DNA of 64,000 bases from Onthophagus taurus (GCF_036711975.1 NW_027248945.1:62001-126000), one strand, 5' to 3'; shown: positions 1 to 11,140, counted from the stretch's first letter. Numbers and translations: made by a program. Notes: a model not told the origin generated them from the sequence alone.

Positions 1-210
1 ATAAAGGTTCCGGGGGTGTACAGGTAGAAATAAAGAAACGTCGATGTACAATAAATAAAAGTTATTTATTGTCTATTTAATTTTTTAGTTGTCTCCCGTA
101 AGCGATAATAGACCATGGTGGGAACGTAGTTAACCCATCAGTTACAATTTTGGTACAAGATCTGGTGGAGAATCTGAATTTGCAGATATGACAAAAAGAT
201 GTAACGCAGT

Positions 211-734
211 TGCAATTTCTAATAGTAAATTTAGTTTAGAAACTTATCACTCTTAGAGAATATTGATAAAATCCATCGTTTTCGTATTAAATGCAAAAAT
301 GTTAGACTCCAAATCCAATAACACTAAAAAAAATAAATAAAGAATCTGAATTGGCAATGACAAGTGAAAATCGAACTGAGCTGTCATTACTATTATGTTT
401 GCAACATGTCCAAGCGTAGATTTAGCTAAATCACATTTTTAATTTGTTTTAGTTGGTTTAATAAAAGAATCCAAAAACAATAAATTAAAAATCAACAAAA
501 AATAAACAAAAAACAACAACACAAACAGGAATAATAAAAAAAATACATAAAATAACAAGACAAGTAATAAAAAATTCTAAAGAAAATGTTCAAAAACTTA
601 CATTTCTTTTTTTTAGTGCTATTATTGAAATCGGAACCCAACATTTTTGCATTTAACACGAAAACGGTGATTTTTATCAATATTATCTAAGGGTAATAAA
701 AGTTTCTAAACTAAATTTACTATTAGAAACTGCA
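211..734. repeat. Imperfect foldback (inverted repeat)
   Basis: Bases 211-337 are nearly the reverse complement of 601-734, with a spacer of about 265 bases. The arms share a run around TAGTAAATTTAGTTTAGAAAC and the stretch TTTTCGTRTTAAATGCAAAAATGTT. No long coding frame lies between them; the spacer is A-rich and low in complexity. The arrangement suits a non-autonomous DNA transposon or foldback element, but I cannot place its ends or a target duplication. Outside the arms, 1-210 and 735-1090 show no gene. A short block at about 1030-1075 ends in ACACCCTGTA, which resembles the outer end of insect mariner-type repeats. Confidence 0.6.
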
Positions 735-1426
735 AAAATAAATGTAGGGTTATGATAGAATAAAAAAGTTCTGAGCAAACAAACTTTAGGAACAGCCTGT
801 ATAGCATTGTTCCCGAGGACCGAACCAACTAATAAATTGCCTAACGATTTTACAACACATTGATTTATACTGTACCAAATTTCAGCGCTTTACTGTAAAT
901 AGTGTTTAAGACATTTGGAAAAATGTGTTAAACTTTCCTCACTTTGATGGCCTGTATCTTTGAAATTTGAAGACTCTTACTTATTTTTTTTTTACATGAA
1001 TCGTCATCATTTTCACTCGAGTATATGTGACTAAATTAAATTTGTTCCCCGAGTCACCGAAACACCCTGTATATACAATAATATGAATATACAGTATGTC
1101 CCCGGATCGAGTTACAAAGAGGAAAAAAATTTTTGTTACTGATTTTTCAAACTTATCTCAGCATAAATAATGCGTCGGATATGTTCAAACTACTAAATCG
1201 CATGAATTTTATACTCTAACTATAAAAGCTAACTAATTATTCCAATTTTTATGTAAAAATTGGACTTTTTTCTAAATTGAAAATTGAAATTGAAGTTCAA
1301 TTTATGATATGTAACGATAGAAACCATAAAACTTACAACTTATGTTGGTGAGATTAAGTCTTTTCATGCGATGTTAACCGTGAAAGAGAGAATTTATTTA
1401 GTACTGTGATATGGTACTAGTGAATC

Positions 1427-2010
1427 ATGTTTTCGTGTAGTTATACAAAAATTCCAGCAAAAATATCCGGACACAAGAATATTTCATGCGGGGCTCGCAA
1501 ACTGATGAAAAAAAATTTGGAAACGGGTTCTGTATTATCCATAAAGAGGCAGACAAAGAAACTAAATGAAGAAGACGCTGCTTTTCAGATAGCTTTTCAA
1601 GAAATGATATTGTTTCTTCCCAACATTGTTGTTATTGGAGCGATGTAAATCCAATTACCCTTAAATTTTATACGGTCAATGTATTTTCAGCAAGACAGTT
1701 GCCCAGCTTACCATTCACGCATTGTGTCAAATGGTTATATTTACAATTTCGTCAAAAATGGATTGAACGAAATGGTCCTATTTGATGGCCAGCACGCAGT
1801 TCTGATTTTACAATTATGAATTTTTATTTTTGGGGATGATTGAAACAAATTGTTTACAGTGAACCATTATAAGATGATGCAGAACTATTAAAGCTAAGAA
1901 TAATTAAAGCGATAGAATCTCTACCACAGGCGGAAATTCGTACTTCTTATAAAAAATTTAGAACTCGTCTTCAAATGTGTGCCGAATTGGGAGGGAATTT
2001 GTTTGAATGA
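1427..2010 (+). pseudogene. Mariner-like transposase remnant
   Basis: An open stretch at 1427-1648 encodes a helix-turn-helix-like N-terminal piece with RQTKKLNEEDAAFQIAFQEM. From about 1690, in disrupted frames, the sequence reads QQDSCPAYHSR followed by FYFWG. These correspond to the second catalytic Asp (QQDxAPAH) and the block around the third catalytic residue (LDFFLWG) of insect DDE_3 transposases. Several stops and frameshifts separate the parts and the first catalytic block is not recognisable, so this copy cannot encode an active enzyme. It lies inside the TIRs at 1092 and 2763, in the expected orientation. I assign the family from motif order only. Confidence 0.65.
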
Positions 2011-2039
2011 GGATTTGTTCACTTACAAATAAATAATAT

Positions 2040-2432
2040 TTATCTACAACTATTGAATTATCTATTCGTTATACAATTGATTTTTGACGGGTAATGACAC
2101 TCATTACCCATGACAGACAAAGTGTTGAATAATGAGGCCATTATTCCACACTTCTGACACTGCCTACTAATCAAAAAATAAAATATTAACAGAAATGACA
2201 GCTTTCTTATATTGAGGTTATGTCTGAAATGTCTATCATGTTTATTTTTTTTTCGTTTTTTTGATTTTTTTTTCAAAATTAAATAGTTGTAGATAAAGTA
2301 TAGTATTCAACTTGCGTATAATGGATGTTACCCACTCAGATTACAACACTCGCTCGCTTCGCTCGCTCGTGTTGCAACTTCTTCTTCGTGGGTAACAGCC
2401 GCCATTATACGCTTGTTGAATAATATACTATT
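2040..2432. mobile_element. MITE copy 1 (compound palindromic)
   Basis: This block is repeated almost base for base at 23709-24098, and its first ~50 bases recur in reverse at 45931-45985. It has two parts. The first (about 2040-2297) is bounded by an inverted repeat containing ATCTACAACTATTGAAT / AATAGTTGTAGAT. The second (about 2305-2432) is a palindrome with arms TAGTATTCAACTTGCGTATAATGG and its complement around the very unusual GC-rich core CTCGCTCGCTTCGCTCGCTCG. No coding frame is present. The copy interrupts the mariner-like element at 1092-2763, so it inserted later. The transposase family that moved it is not evident. Confidence 0.75.
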
Positions 2433-4158
2433 ATTACTTACATAGTGTGTTATTACATAAATTTACATTTAAAATATTTTATTCAATTAGCCATATTTTA
2501 ATTTGATTTGTCCTTATATTTTTCACTAACATAAGTTGTAACTTTTATGGTTTCTTATTGTAAATTGAACTTGAAAAATTTGAAATTTAGGAAAAGTATA
2601 ATTTTTACATACAAATGGGGTTAATTAGTTAACTTCTATAGTTAGAATATAAAGTTCGTTTAGTGGTTTGAACATATCCGACGCATTATTTATGATGAGA
2701 TAAGTTTGAAAAATCAGTAATAAATTTTTTTTCCTCTTTGTAACTCGATCCGGGGACATACTGTATATTGTTTTTATATTAATTATAATTATTATTTTTT
2801 GTCTTAATTTTTTTCTTCACGCATTTGTTTCAATTTACAAAACCTTCTCTTGGCATAAAAATGAAATAATGTTATTCCAGACAAACAGAATCATTAATCT
2901 GTTTCTAGGAATTTCCGAAACATTTTTGTGTTGAACATATTAACATTATTATTCGCTTTTCTACAAATTATGTAAAAATTTTGTTCACTTAAAAACGGCA
3001 AACACATCTTTTAATCTCTTTAATAAAAAGATTTTATTAAATTCATTTAATTCATTCATTATAAAATATGATCAAAATTAAGCCTGACCAAATTAAGAGA
3101 AAAAATTAAACACACCAGTTAGCTGGTCGCTCACTGCTAGTGAGGGTATGTGACTGCTAGTGACTAGTAATCTAGGTCCACGGTACTATACATTGAACTG
3201 TTATTTCATTTTTCTTAATTTTTCTCATAAATAATAAATAAATCGCAAATTTTTTAATGTGAATTTACCTTACTATTAATCCCACATCATGGGAGTTACA
3301 TTATGGTATAAGAATCGTTAAAAAATAAAACTATAAATTTCGTAATTTTTAATGCAATTTATTAAAGTTTAAAATAAATTTTCTTACTTTATATAGAAGA
3401 TTTTCCTACGGTTTTTTCTTTTCTTCTAATTAAATCACTTTAATTTTAAATAATCCATAACTCACAAAACGATAAATTTTTTATTCTTATTTAAAAAAGG
3501 GAAATATAAAAACAAATAAATTAGGATTGTATCCCGAGATCCTTCTGTTCGCGATGTTACCAGGATACTGAAGCGTTCCGGGATGCATAAGAGCTCTCTG
3601 GGTATCGGTACTGCACACGAATTTAACCTCTCGAAATCACCTCTGTAAATCAAAAAAGAATTTTTATTACACTTTATATATCAGAAAGTGTTCATTTTAA
3701 ACTAATTAATTTTAAATTATTTCACAATAATATATGATTAAAACTCATTACATCTTGAAGAAAAGAGGGAAAGAAAGAGAAACTCTCAGTGGGAATGATA
3801 ATTTAAAGTGAAAATTTTCCTTGAATTCGGGAAGATCTTCATCAAGCGTGTCTTTATTACATTCGACGGTTTATTTGAATTAATAAACGTATTACATAGA
3901 ACGTAGAGGTTGCGGGAATTCAAGGAGTTTTGCAGTTCTCTTAAACGCTTATATATTGTTTAATTCAGACCACTTTTTCCTCTGTAAATATTCTATATTA
4001 AACGGTTAGAGACGTTTCGGGATCAACTCGCATCTTCAGTCAACAACTTTGTTACTCTTAATCACAGTCATATCTACAAAAAACCACAACAAAACCATGA
4101 AAAACTCGGTGACAAATAAAGACTCCTTGTGAAAAATTTATTTTTTATTACAAGATCG

Positions 4159-4199
4159 GTGCAACATGTTTCGAGATTCAAAATCTCTTCATCAGGCAC
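4159..4199 (-). ncRNA. Hammerhead-ribozyme-like motif (Penelope type)
   Basis: On the minus strand the order is GTGC, CTGATGA, a stem-loop AGAGATT-TTG-AATCTC, GAAA, the palindrome-forming CATGT, T, then GCAC. This matches the hammerhead consensus: stem I (GUGC/GCAC), the CUGANGA box, stem II, GAAA, a stem III made of the palindrome ACAUGU, then a permitted residue (U) at the cleavage site. A stem III without a loop can only form well between two tandem copies, which is the dimeric design reported for hammerheads of Penelope-like elements. All core residues are present. No activity is shown. The motif lies in a stretch without other recognised coding sequence. Confidence 0.65.
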
Positions 4200-4447
4200 G
4201 ACTAGAAACACAAAATTAAAGCAAGAAAATTGTTATACATAAATTTAATTTTGTTTAGTTACCGTCAATTATAGGCATTACTAAAATTTAAAGGCCTTAA
4301 GGGTAAGTTAGTTTAGTTAAAAATATTCTAAAACAAAGTAAAGACACGAGTTATACTTTCATTTTGTGGATCCTTGTTATCAATATGTATAAATATGAAA
4401 AAGTCATGTATGTTTTTATGCTTTTATTGATAGATAATTTAAAACTC

Positions 4448-4489
4448 TGCCTGACGCGTTTCGGCGATCTACGCCATCTTCGGAGGCAC
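4448..4489 (-). ncRNA. Degenerate hammerhead-ribozyme-like motif
   Basis: On the minus strand, stem I strands GCCU and AGGC flank CCGAAGA, a hairpin GGCG-TAGAT-CGCC, GAAA, the palindrome ACGCGU and a C at the cleavage position. Everything fits the hammerhead layout except that U4 of the CUGANGA box is a C, a change expected to impair catalysis. The complementary stem I strands and the palindromic stem III argue against chance. It is separated by about 250 bases from the better motif at 4159-4199 and has the same orientation, so it probably comes from a related Penelope-like terminal repeat. Confidence 0.5.
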
Positions 4490-5049
4490 TACAAAATTAA
4501 ACATAAAGGTACAGAAATCATTTTGTGCTGTTAAAATAGTAAATATTATTAATGTGAGTAGAATTTTTGATATTAACATTAAGATTAACAAACTGAATAT
4601 AAATTAAATGAAACAAAGTGTAACAAACCTGAATATTATTAAAGAACATGTGTCTAACTTACTTCGTCCTTTTTGGTTATGTCACCATAAAATATAAATC
4701 ACTCTATCCATGTGCGCACTGCAATCAATATGCTTACTGTAGTAATCTTTTTAAATATAAACAAATGATGGTTTGGATTAACAATTTTATCAATAATTAT
4801 TTTAGTTTTACTCGAAAGCGAACAATTTTGGGAAGAGGCGTGCTTGGTGTTCGTTAGTGGTCTTGCGCAGTATTAACTATATGGTACACATGCGTGTTGA
4901 GGATGGTCAAACTCCTAAGTTTAAATATGAATTTCAAAGAAGTGGTCATTAACATTCCATAAACAAATGAACGATAGAGGAAAAAAAGGGGGGGGAAAAG
5001 GAGAAATAGAGGTGGTATGGGAAAGTAGCCGTTGGGACCCGTTGGGACG

Positions 5050-5311
5050 AGTTATACTTGTCAGCGAGCGGTAGGCTTTTTAAAAAAAGGAAAATTACCC
5101 TTTCTTTTGTATAACGAATTTTTATTTGGTTAAAGTAACGACCGTACAGTTAGACAACAAAAATACAATTAATATTAAATTTAATAATTAGTCCTATTTA
5201 TACTTTTTTATTTATCATTAACTCTCGGTGTTCAATTTCATACTGCATCTCACGGTTCTTCATCTTATCATATTAATTTCTTAAATACTATCGGGATGCA
5301 GCTGCATAACT
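5050..5311 (-). repeat. 3' LTR of the errantivirus-like element
   Basis: This 262-bp repeat is bounded by the short inverted ends AGTTAT...ATAACT. Its 5177-5311 part is nearly identical to the 5' LTR at 11141-11289, with a 4-base indel (CATA) and T-run differences. Bases 5065-5176 have no counterpart in the 5' LTR. Immediately above it, at 5312-5323, lies the purine tract (minus strand AAGGAGGGAGG). Confidence 0.8.
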
Positions 5312-6631
5312 CCTCCCTCCTTAAGTTCGAAGTTCTCCGAACGAGTCTTGATTTTATTATCAACATTCCCAATTTTATAATTCTTATATTTATTGATTAC
5401 AAACTTACATACTATTAGTAATATTATCAAGACTATTATGTAAAGAAGTACGTTATGGATCAAATTAGTTTTCTCAATATACGGAACTTTAAATATTTCG
5501 GAACTATTAATTGTGTCAGAAATATTCTGTAGCAGAATAGGAATGGGTTTTTCAATCGTTATATTCTTTATTGTCAGGGTAGGTATAAATCGATGTTCTA
5601 AATTGACAATTTTAAAATAATTTTGCAATGTCATATTGTTGATTTTATAATAACAATTATTAACATTATTCAATTAATACCCTTTAACACTAAATTGCAG
5701 CTTAGTTTGCTGCAAATTTCCTTTATTGTGAGTTCATTTCTTACAATTAGAATGGTTAAGTGTTCAGATTCTATTATTTCAAAATCTTTTATAAGAACTT
5801 CGTGAAATTTACAATTTATCAATTTACCATGCGTTACAGCTTCATATGCGCAAAGGGTTTTATCAAATTGCACAATTTGATTATAACAAAGATATTCGTT
5901 CAATCGCAAATTAACACATTCATCATTCATTAAAATATAGTTGTTATCATTGGCGGCAATATACAGTGATTGTGGTTGTATTTGAATGAAAGTATTATTG
6001 ACAAAAGTTGGCAACGAGTACAATTTATAATATTGATATTCTTCATTATCTATTATAGGCACTCGCAGTATGAAGTTGTAAACATTATTTTTCTGGTATG
6101 CCTTTACTTTAATTAATTTTTCAATTAAATATGTTTTCTAGAATAGCTTCAAATGGAAAATCATGATCAGGGTTTAAATGAATAAGTTTTATTTCTTTTA
6201 ATAATTGTTCTGGGGAAATTAATGAGGAATGTAGGATATTAATCTTAGCCAAATCAATTATCTCAATTATCTCTCCTAAATTACGGTTAATTCGATTCAG
6301 AATCAAAAGATTTTCCTCTATCAATTGAAATTGTTGTAAAGATTGAATTCTTTCATGTATATCATTAAGATTATTCTGAATATTGATAATATTTTCATTA
6401 ATTTTACTAGTTGTTTTATTTAAATATTTTATTATATTTATGTTATTATTTAATATGTTTTCTTGGGAATCTTGTCTTTAATGTCTTTAATGGTGACAAA
6501 TCCAGTTGCGTAATGATTTCAAAATAATTTCTTGTATTATATGTTACGCCTAGATGGATTGGTAGGATACCTGCTCCATTCTGGATTTTTATCAGTTCTG
6601 GTCTCGCGCAGGAGGTGAGACTGAAGAGCAT
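5281..6631 (-). pseudogene. env: Errantivirus env-like gene, broken
   Basis: The third gene of the element starts with an ATG at 6631, overlapping the end of pol (6592) by 40 bases, as is common in errantiviruses. Four open segments in shifting frames follow (6631-6446, 6324-6121, about 6062-5670, about 5673-5281). The N-terminal part is weakly hydrophobic. The middle segment has several cysteines and looks like an ectodomain. The last segment carries a strongly hydrophobic stretch of about 20 residues (core LLYIIVLIILLIVCKFV) followed by basic residues, consistent with a C-terminal membrane anchor and cytoplasmic tail. The family is related to baculovirus-F-like envelope proteins. At least three frame disruptions make it a relic. 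Assignment rests on position, membrane anchor and overlap rather than on a long match. Confidence 0.65.
5312..5323 (-). promoter_or_regulatory. Polypurine tract of the errantivirus-like element
   Basis: On the minus strand the bases AAGGAGGGAGG abut the start of the 3' LTR. This is the position where plus-strand DNA synthesis is primed in LTR retroelements. The tract overlaps the end of the env-like reading frame. Confidence 0.7.
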
Positions 6632-9600
6632 GAAGGTCCTGGAACATCAGATATTTTTAACTCAGATATATGAGCTGTTCTTTGTTTAAGTTTTGTATTA
6701 GGACCAGGTTTTAGTCGAACTCTATTTCGTTCTAAAAGTTCTGTAACGATGTACGGTCCCTGATATAATAAATCAGATTTCTTTTTCGTACTTTTTCTAA
6801 AATACACCGTTGATCCTACAGTTATTTGTGGAATTTTACGGGATTCATTTCGTTTACTAATTACCTTTTCTTTGTTTGTCTCTTGCACATTGCTTATGTG
6901 ATCGTAGAGTGATTTCGTAAACTCTTTATGCTGGTTAATGTAATCTTCTACTACTTGTCGTTCGTAATCTATATTTATGGGATCAATGGTTTTTGTATTT
7001 CCAAACAATACTTCAAATGGGGTGTATTTAGTAACATTGTTGATGCTGGAATTATAACCGAGAATTGCTCTATTCATTGCTATTTGTAATCCAATTTGGG
7101 GATCCATTAGTCTTAATATTCGTAAGTGTTCAATAAGTGTAGAGTTAAGTCTTTCGACTGGTGCATTAGATTCATGATGTCCTGCAGTAGTGAATCTTGC
7201 TTGAACTTTGTATAGTTTTAATAATGATTCTACGATTCTATTCTTAAATTCCGTTCCATTATCTATTATGATTTCTAAAGGGATTCCAAACTTACTAAAG
7301 TGTTCTATTATTTTATTCGCAATACTAGAAGCATTTTTATCAGATAATTTATACGCTTGAGCAAACTTACTAAAATTATCTATGATAGTTAAAAATGTTA
7401 CGTTATCGTATTTAAACAGATCCATATTCAATACTTGCATGGGTCTTTTAATTGTTGGTGTAATTTGAAATTGTGGTTTTGGTGGATGTGTATCATACTT
7501 AGTTCTTTGACATACTTCACAAGCATTTATAAATTTAGATACTTGTTGATCTAGATTTTTCCAAGAATAATTTCGTTTTATGTGTTCAATTGTTTCTTTA
7601 ACACCTCTATGGTTTTTTATACTTTCATGGCTATTTTGAATTATTTCTAATTGTTCGTCCTTATTATCTGTTTTGATAATTTTAGGTCTTTTTAAGCAAC
7701 GAATTAATTTAATTCCTTTCTTATTAAATTTTTCAAACATATTCCACATATAATTTTATAAATATCATCATTACAATGTATGTAATTTGTTTTAGAACTG
7801 CCGTAATCTCTTAAAATTCTAAAAACTTCATCTCGAATATTTTCTTTATTTATATGACATGTATACATTTTTCTAAAGCCAAGAGTTATGTCAACGGTTG
7901 TAGGTAGGTTATGTGAGTAAAAGAAAAATTGTATTTCTTTCGTATCGATGGCATCATCGGAAATAGGTATAGTATTATCATGTTCTGAGATTAAATTAGA
8001 ATTTAGACTGCAATTATCTGAATCATCTACAGATTTAGCGTTTACAATTAGTGAAGAGTCTTCTTCTAAATGATTTATTTCTACACGACTGAGTGCGTCG
8101 ACATTTGAGTTATTTTTACCTTTTTTATGAATGATAGTATAATCGTACTCTTGAAGATACAATTTCCATCGCTGTAGTTTCAGGTTACCGTCTTTCAAGT
8201 TGTGTACCCACAACAAGGGTTTATGGTCCGTTACTATAGTAAAATGAGTACCATAAATATACGGTCTGAATTGTTTTAGGGCGTAAATTATTCCTAAAAG
8301 TTCCTTTTCAATAGTTGAGTAGTTCAATTCACTCTTGCTTAAAGTTCGAGATGCGTACGCCACAGGTCGATCTTTGTTTATCTGTCCTTGACTTAGGATA
8401 GCTCCTACTTAGTGCAATATTACTCGCATCTGTTGTAATTATAAACGGTTGTTTAAAGTCTGGATAAGCGAGAACAGCGTCATTACACAAAAGTAATTTA
8501 CATTTCTCGAAACATTTTTTATAATTGTCATCTATAATAACATTGGTATGATCTTTTGAAAGAAATTTTGTTAAAGGCTTCGTAATTTGAGCGAAATTTT
8601 GTATGAATTTTCTATAATATCCGAGTAATCCTAAAAATGATTTTATTTGAGTTTTTGTTTTTGGTATAGGGAATTTCTTAATACATTCTATCTTACTGGG
8701 ATCGGATTTAATTCCATCTTCTGTTATGACATGATCTAAATAATTAAGGGTTTTCTTCATGAATTCACACTTATCGAGTGATGTTTTTATTTGATATTGA
8801 CGCAACCTATTGAAGACGTTTTCTAAATGAATTTTGTGTTCTTGCAAGGAATTTGAAAATATTATGATGTCGTCGAGGTAAACTTGACATATATCATCAG
8901 TGAGGCCTCTTAATACGTTGTTCATGCACCGTTGGAATGTACTAGGGGCATTACATAACCCGAAAGGCATTCTATTAAACTCGTAGAGTCCTTCGTGAGT
9001 TATAAAAGCTGTCTTATCACGGTCTTTTTCGTCAACTTCTATCTGATGGTACCCACTAGCAAGGTCTAAACTAGTAAAGTACTTGGCTCGACCTAATTTA
9101 TCTAGAATATCAGTAATATTAGGAAGGGGATACCTATCCTTTACTGTTTTGTCGTTAAGTCGACGATAGTCGATTACCATTCTCCACTTTTCTTCTCCTG
9201 AAGCGTCTAATTTCTTCTTTACCAATGATATGGGGGATGCCCATGGCGATTCGCTTTCTCGTATAATATTATGTTCTAAAAGTTGTTTAATTTGTTTCCT
9301 TGTTTCCAACTTTTGTGTATAGGGTTGTCTATATGGTTTTTGGTATACGGGTGAATTGTCCGTTAAGCTTATCGAATGCTTGATAGTAGAACTAAATGTT
9401 AGAGGTATCGCTTCATTATGAATTAAATCGGGGTAATGACCTAAAAGATTTCTTATCATATTTTTTTCTTCATCGTTCAAGTGGTTAATTCGTAGTTTTT
9501 CATTTATTGTTTTATATTGAATATTTCGAATCTCTTGTTTAGTTAGGATAATCTTACTATTAATTTCATTATTATTTTGCAAATTTTCAGAAATTTCTTC

Positions 9601-10196
9601 AACTTCCATTGGCTCAATAGGAATCTTCACTGGGTAATCATTGAAGATCGTCATCTCCGTAATAGTTTCATAATTATTCACATTGACAATAGTGTTTGGT
9701 ATTTCTACGTTTTCGATAATCTTGCTGTGATTCAATAAGAATTCACCTTGTCGTTGATTTACAGGAACTTTTACTATATGTCGTGTTCTGGGAGATAGAG
9801 TTATTACTGGTGGTTGATATATAAAAGGTATGTTTGCGGTTTTAGTTTCTAAAATTTTATTTTTATAATTAATTTTTGATTGTAAGGCATCTAATATGTC
9901 AGAACCAATTATTCCTTCGTAATTATCGGAAATTTTGGCTACATTAAAATGATATAAATTTATTGGATCATTGAACGTAATTAATCCAGGTATTTTTATT
10001 CTAAAATTATGAGTTGTTATCCCGTGTACTGTTTTAATTTGGTATGGTTTATAGTAAACGAAATCATAAAAGTGTTTTGTTACTAGTTCAGGACTTACAA
10101 AAGACATTTCAGCTCCACTGTCAACAAGAAATTTTGCGTTGTCTAATTCGGGAAAAACTATGTGTGGTAGTTTGTCGAAGTTTAAATTATTTAATT
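6592..10196 (-). pseudogene. pol: Errantivirus-like pol (PR-RT-RH-INT), frameshifted
   Basis: The frame opens just before the gag stop, in the -1 register relative to gag, as expected for programmed -1 frameshifting. Domains in order are: an aspartic protease (LVDSGAEMSFV at about 10125); a reverse transcriptase with QVYLDDIIIFS (about 8880); RNase H beginning TTDASN (about 8420) and resuming YASRTLSKSELNYSTIEKE after a frameshift near 8400; and an integrase with an H2C2 zinc finger (HRGVKETIEHI...CEVCQ), catalytic DLF, DNGTEF and PVERLN, and a C-terminal GPY-like segment (YQGPYIV). A second frame break lies near 7740, between RNase H and integrase. The catalytic residues are present, so the disruptions look fairly recent. 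It ends at 6592, inside the start of env. Confidence 0.85.
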
Positions 10197-10646
10197 CTGT
10201 GATGGGGAGGGATCTTCCGAGGCAGATATTAGAAAATTTTCATCTTTCTCATCAAAATCTTCACAATCAAAGCTGTCGGAATTTTCATTATTTTCGGGTT
10301 TTATATTCATCAAATCGTCTAGAAGACAATCTTCTGGTCGTTGATCGGTATAATTAAGCTGAAGACATGTTTTAATTTCATGCCAACTAGTGAAATCACG
10401 ACACGCAATTAAACTTAAAGCTTCTCCTTCGAAACGACTTTTAACAATATTTATTAAAAATTGGTTTATAGAATTATGAGGATTTACTCTATCATAATAA
10501 GTATTTAAGAAATTTTCACATAATTCGATAAACATTGGAAGTACAATAGGGTCTCCTTTAAATTTTGGAATTATATTTACTTCGGTCTGAGTTATTGAGG
10601 CTTTGGTATAAGGATGAGCGGGCTGATTTGGATTTTGATTTGCCAT
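10191..10646 (-). CDS. gag: Gag-like protein, short
   Basis: The 151-residue frame starts at ATG 10646 (MANQNPNQPAHPY). It contains the errantivirus gag-type segment IPKFKGDPIVLPMFIELCENFL and a later FEGEALSLI, which match the capsid-like region of gypsy-group Gag. Family members usually have 300-450 residues. Here the region after ALSLIACRDF is followed by a short, acidic C-terminus (NSDSFDCEDFDEKDEN), so the C-terminal half of the capsid is probably lost by internal deletion. No zinc knuckle is present, which is usual for this group. The stop at 10191 overlaps the pol frame. Confidence 0.7.
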   Translation of the reverse strand: MANQNPNQPAHPYTKASITQTEVNIIPKFKGDPIVLPMFIELCENFLNTYYDRVNPHNSINQFLINIVKSRFEGEALSLIACRDFTSWHEIKTCLQLNYTDQRPEDCLLDDLMNIKPENNENSDSFDCEDFDEKDENFLISASEDPSPSQN

Positions 10647-11126
10647 TTTTAGTTTTAAATTTTCAAATTGCTCGATTAAAGAATCAATTTTGTCTAAGTG
10701 CCAATAATTAATAAATCGGAGTTTACAAAGATTGTGTAATTGTAAATATAATTTTTTTTTGCCAAGTATTTAACGTTAATCTTAAAATTACTCACTGTAT
10801 GAGGTTCATTTGTTCTTTTGTTTTTCGGGTTTTTCTGGTTGTTGTCCCGGAAATGTGATCCGTGGACTCGGGAATCGGCTGGAAGTCGGCTGCTTCCGCT
10901 TGGGTCGTCGGGTATGCTGCAGAACGACAGGCACCCTTTGTGGTTGAGACGTGGCAATTTTAGCTCTTGTCCCTTGAATTGAATTTTGGTTCTACCGTCT
11001 TGTCGCACTTTTGTTTCGGTCGGTGTTGTTGTGACCGAGTAGGATGGTGTCAGGCGTTAAGAATTAAAATTCACCAATGTCCAAAAATTTCACTTCCGGA
11101 ACACTGTCTGTTGACACTTAATTATC

Positions 11127-11140
11127 CTACTGACTGCGCC
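11127..11140 (-). promoter_or_regulatory. Primer binding site, probably tRNA-Ser
   Basis: On the minus strand the 5' LTR ends AACT and is followed by GGCGCAGTCAGTAG. With the LTR's final T this gives TGGCGCAGTC, the primer site used by 17.6 and 297, which is complementary to a tRNA-Ser 3' end. The tRNA assignment is from known elements; I have not aligned it to a tRNA. Confidence 0.65.

Larger units (their letters stand above)
1092..2763 (+). mobile_element. Mariner-like (IS630/Tc1) element with ~170-bp TIRs, decayed
   Basis: The left end starts CAGTATGTCCCCGGATCGAG at 1092, and the right end is its reverse complement, finishing at 2763. Both ends are flanked by the dinucleotide TA (1090-1091 and 2764-2765), the target duplication of the Tc1/mariner superfamily. 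The inverted repeats run about 170 bases (1092 to about 1260 and about 2600 to 2763) with scattered mismatches. Between them lie a broken DDE_3-type transposase (1427-2010) and a nested MITE (2040-2432). A solo copy of the same terminus recurs at 29536-29703, so the family is repeated in this genome. The copy is clearly dead. The superfamily call rests on the TA duplication and the transposase fragments. Confidence 0.8.
2764..5049. other. Non-coding AT-rich stretch with Penelope-like terminal debris
   Basis: No credible gene lies in these ~2.3 kb. From about 3770 to 4500 the sequence holds four spaced blocks, each with a TTTCG-(hairpin)-TCTTC(A/G) signature. Read on the minus strand these resemble hammerhead ribozyme cores (two good ones are listed separately). 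Such motifs are known from the terminal repeats of Penelope-like elements, and other Penelope relics lie at 11.6-17.5 kb, 24.8 kb, 29.3-29.9 kb and 57.6 kb. The region is therefore best read as a pile-up of 3' ends of such elements. A G-rich run (GGGGGGGAAAAGG) sits at about 4988-5000, just before the errantivirus-like LTR. Confidence 0.5.

Noticed and set aside
492..680. Open frame rich in Phe, Tyr and Cys (minus strand)
   Set aside because: It is a translation of T- and A-rich low-complexity DNA inside a foldback, with no family motif.
3462..3653. 63-residue minus-strand frame
   Set aside because: No recognisable motif, no neighbour context and AT-rich composition; length is within chance.
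4004..4045. Hammerhead-like string CTGAAGA...GAAACG on the minus strand
   Set aside because: The box and GAAA are there, but the segment between them does not pair as stem II and stem I needs a bulge. Kept only as part of the cluster finding.
10694..11008. 104-residue minus-strand frame in the errantivirus-like leader
   Set aside because: It lies between primer site and gag but matches no known leader protein and has no membrane or binding motif.
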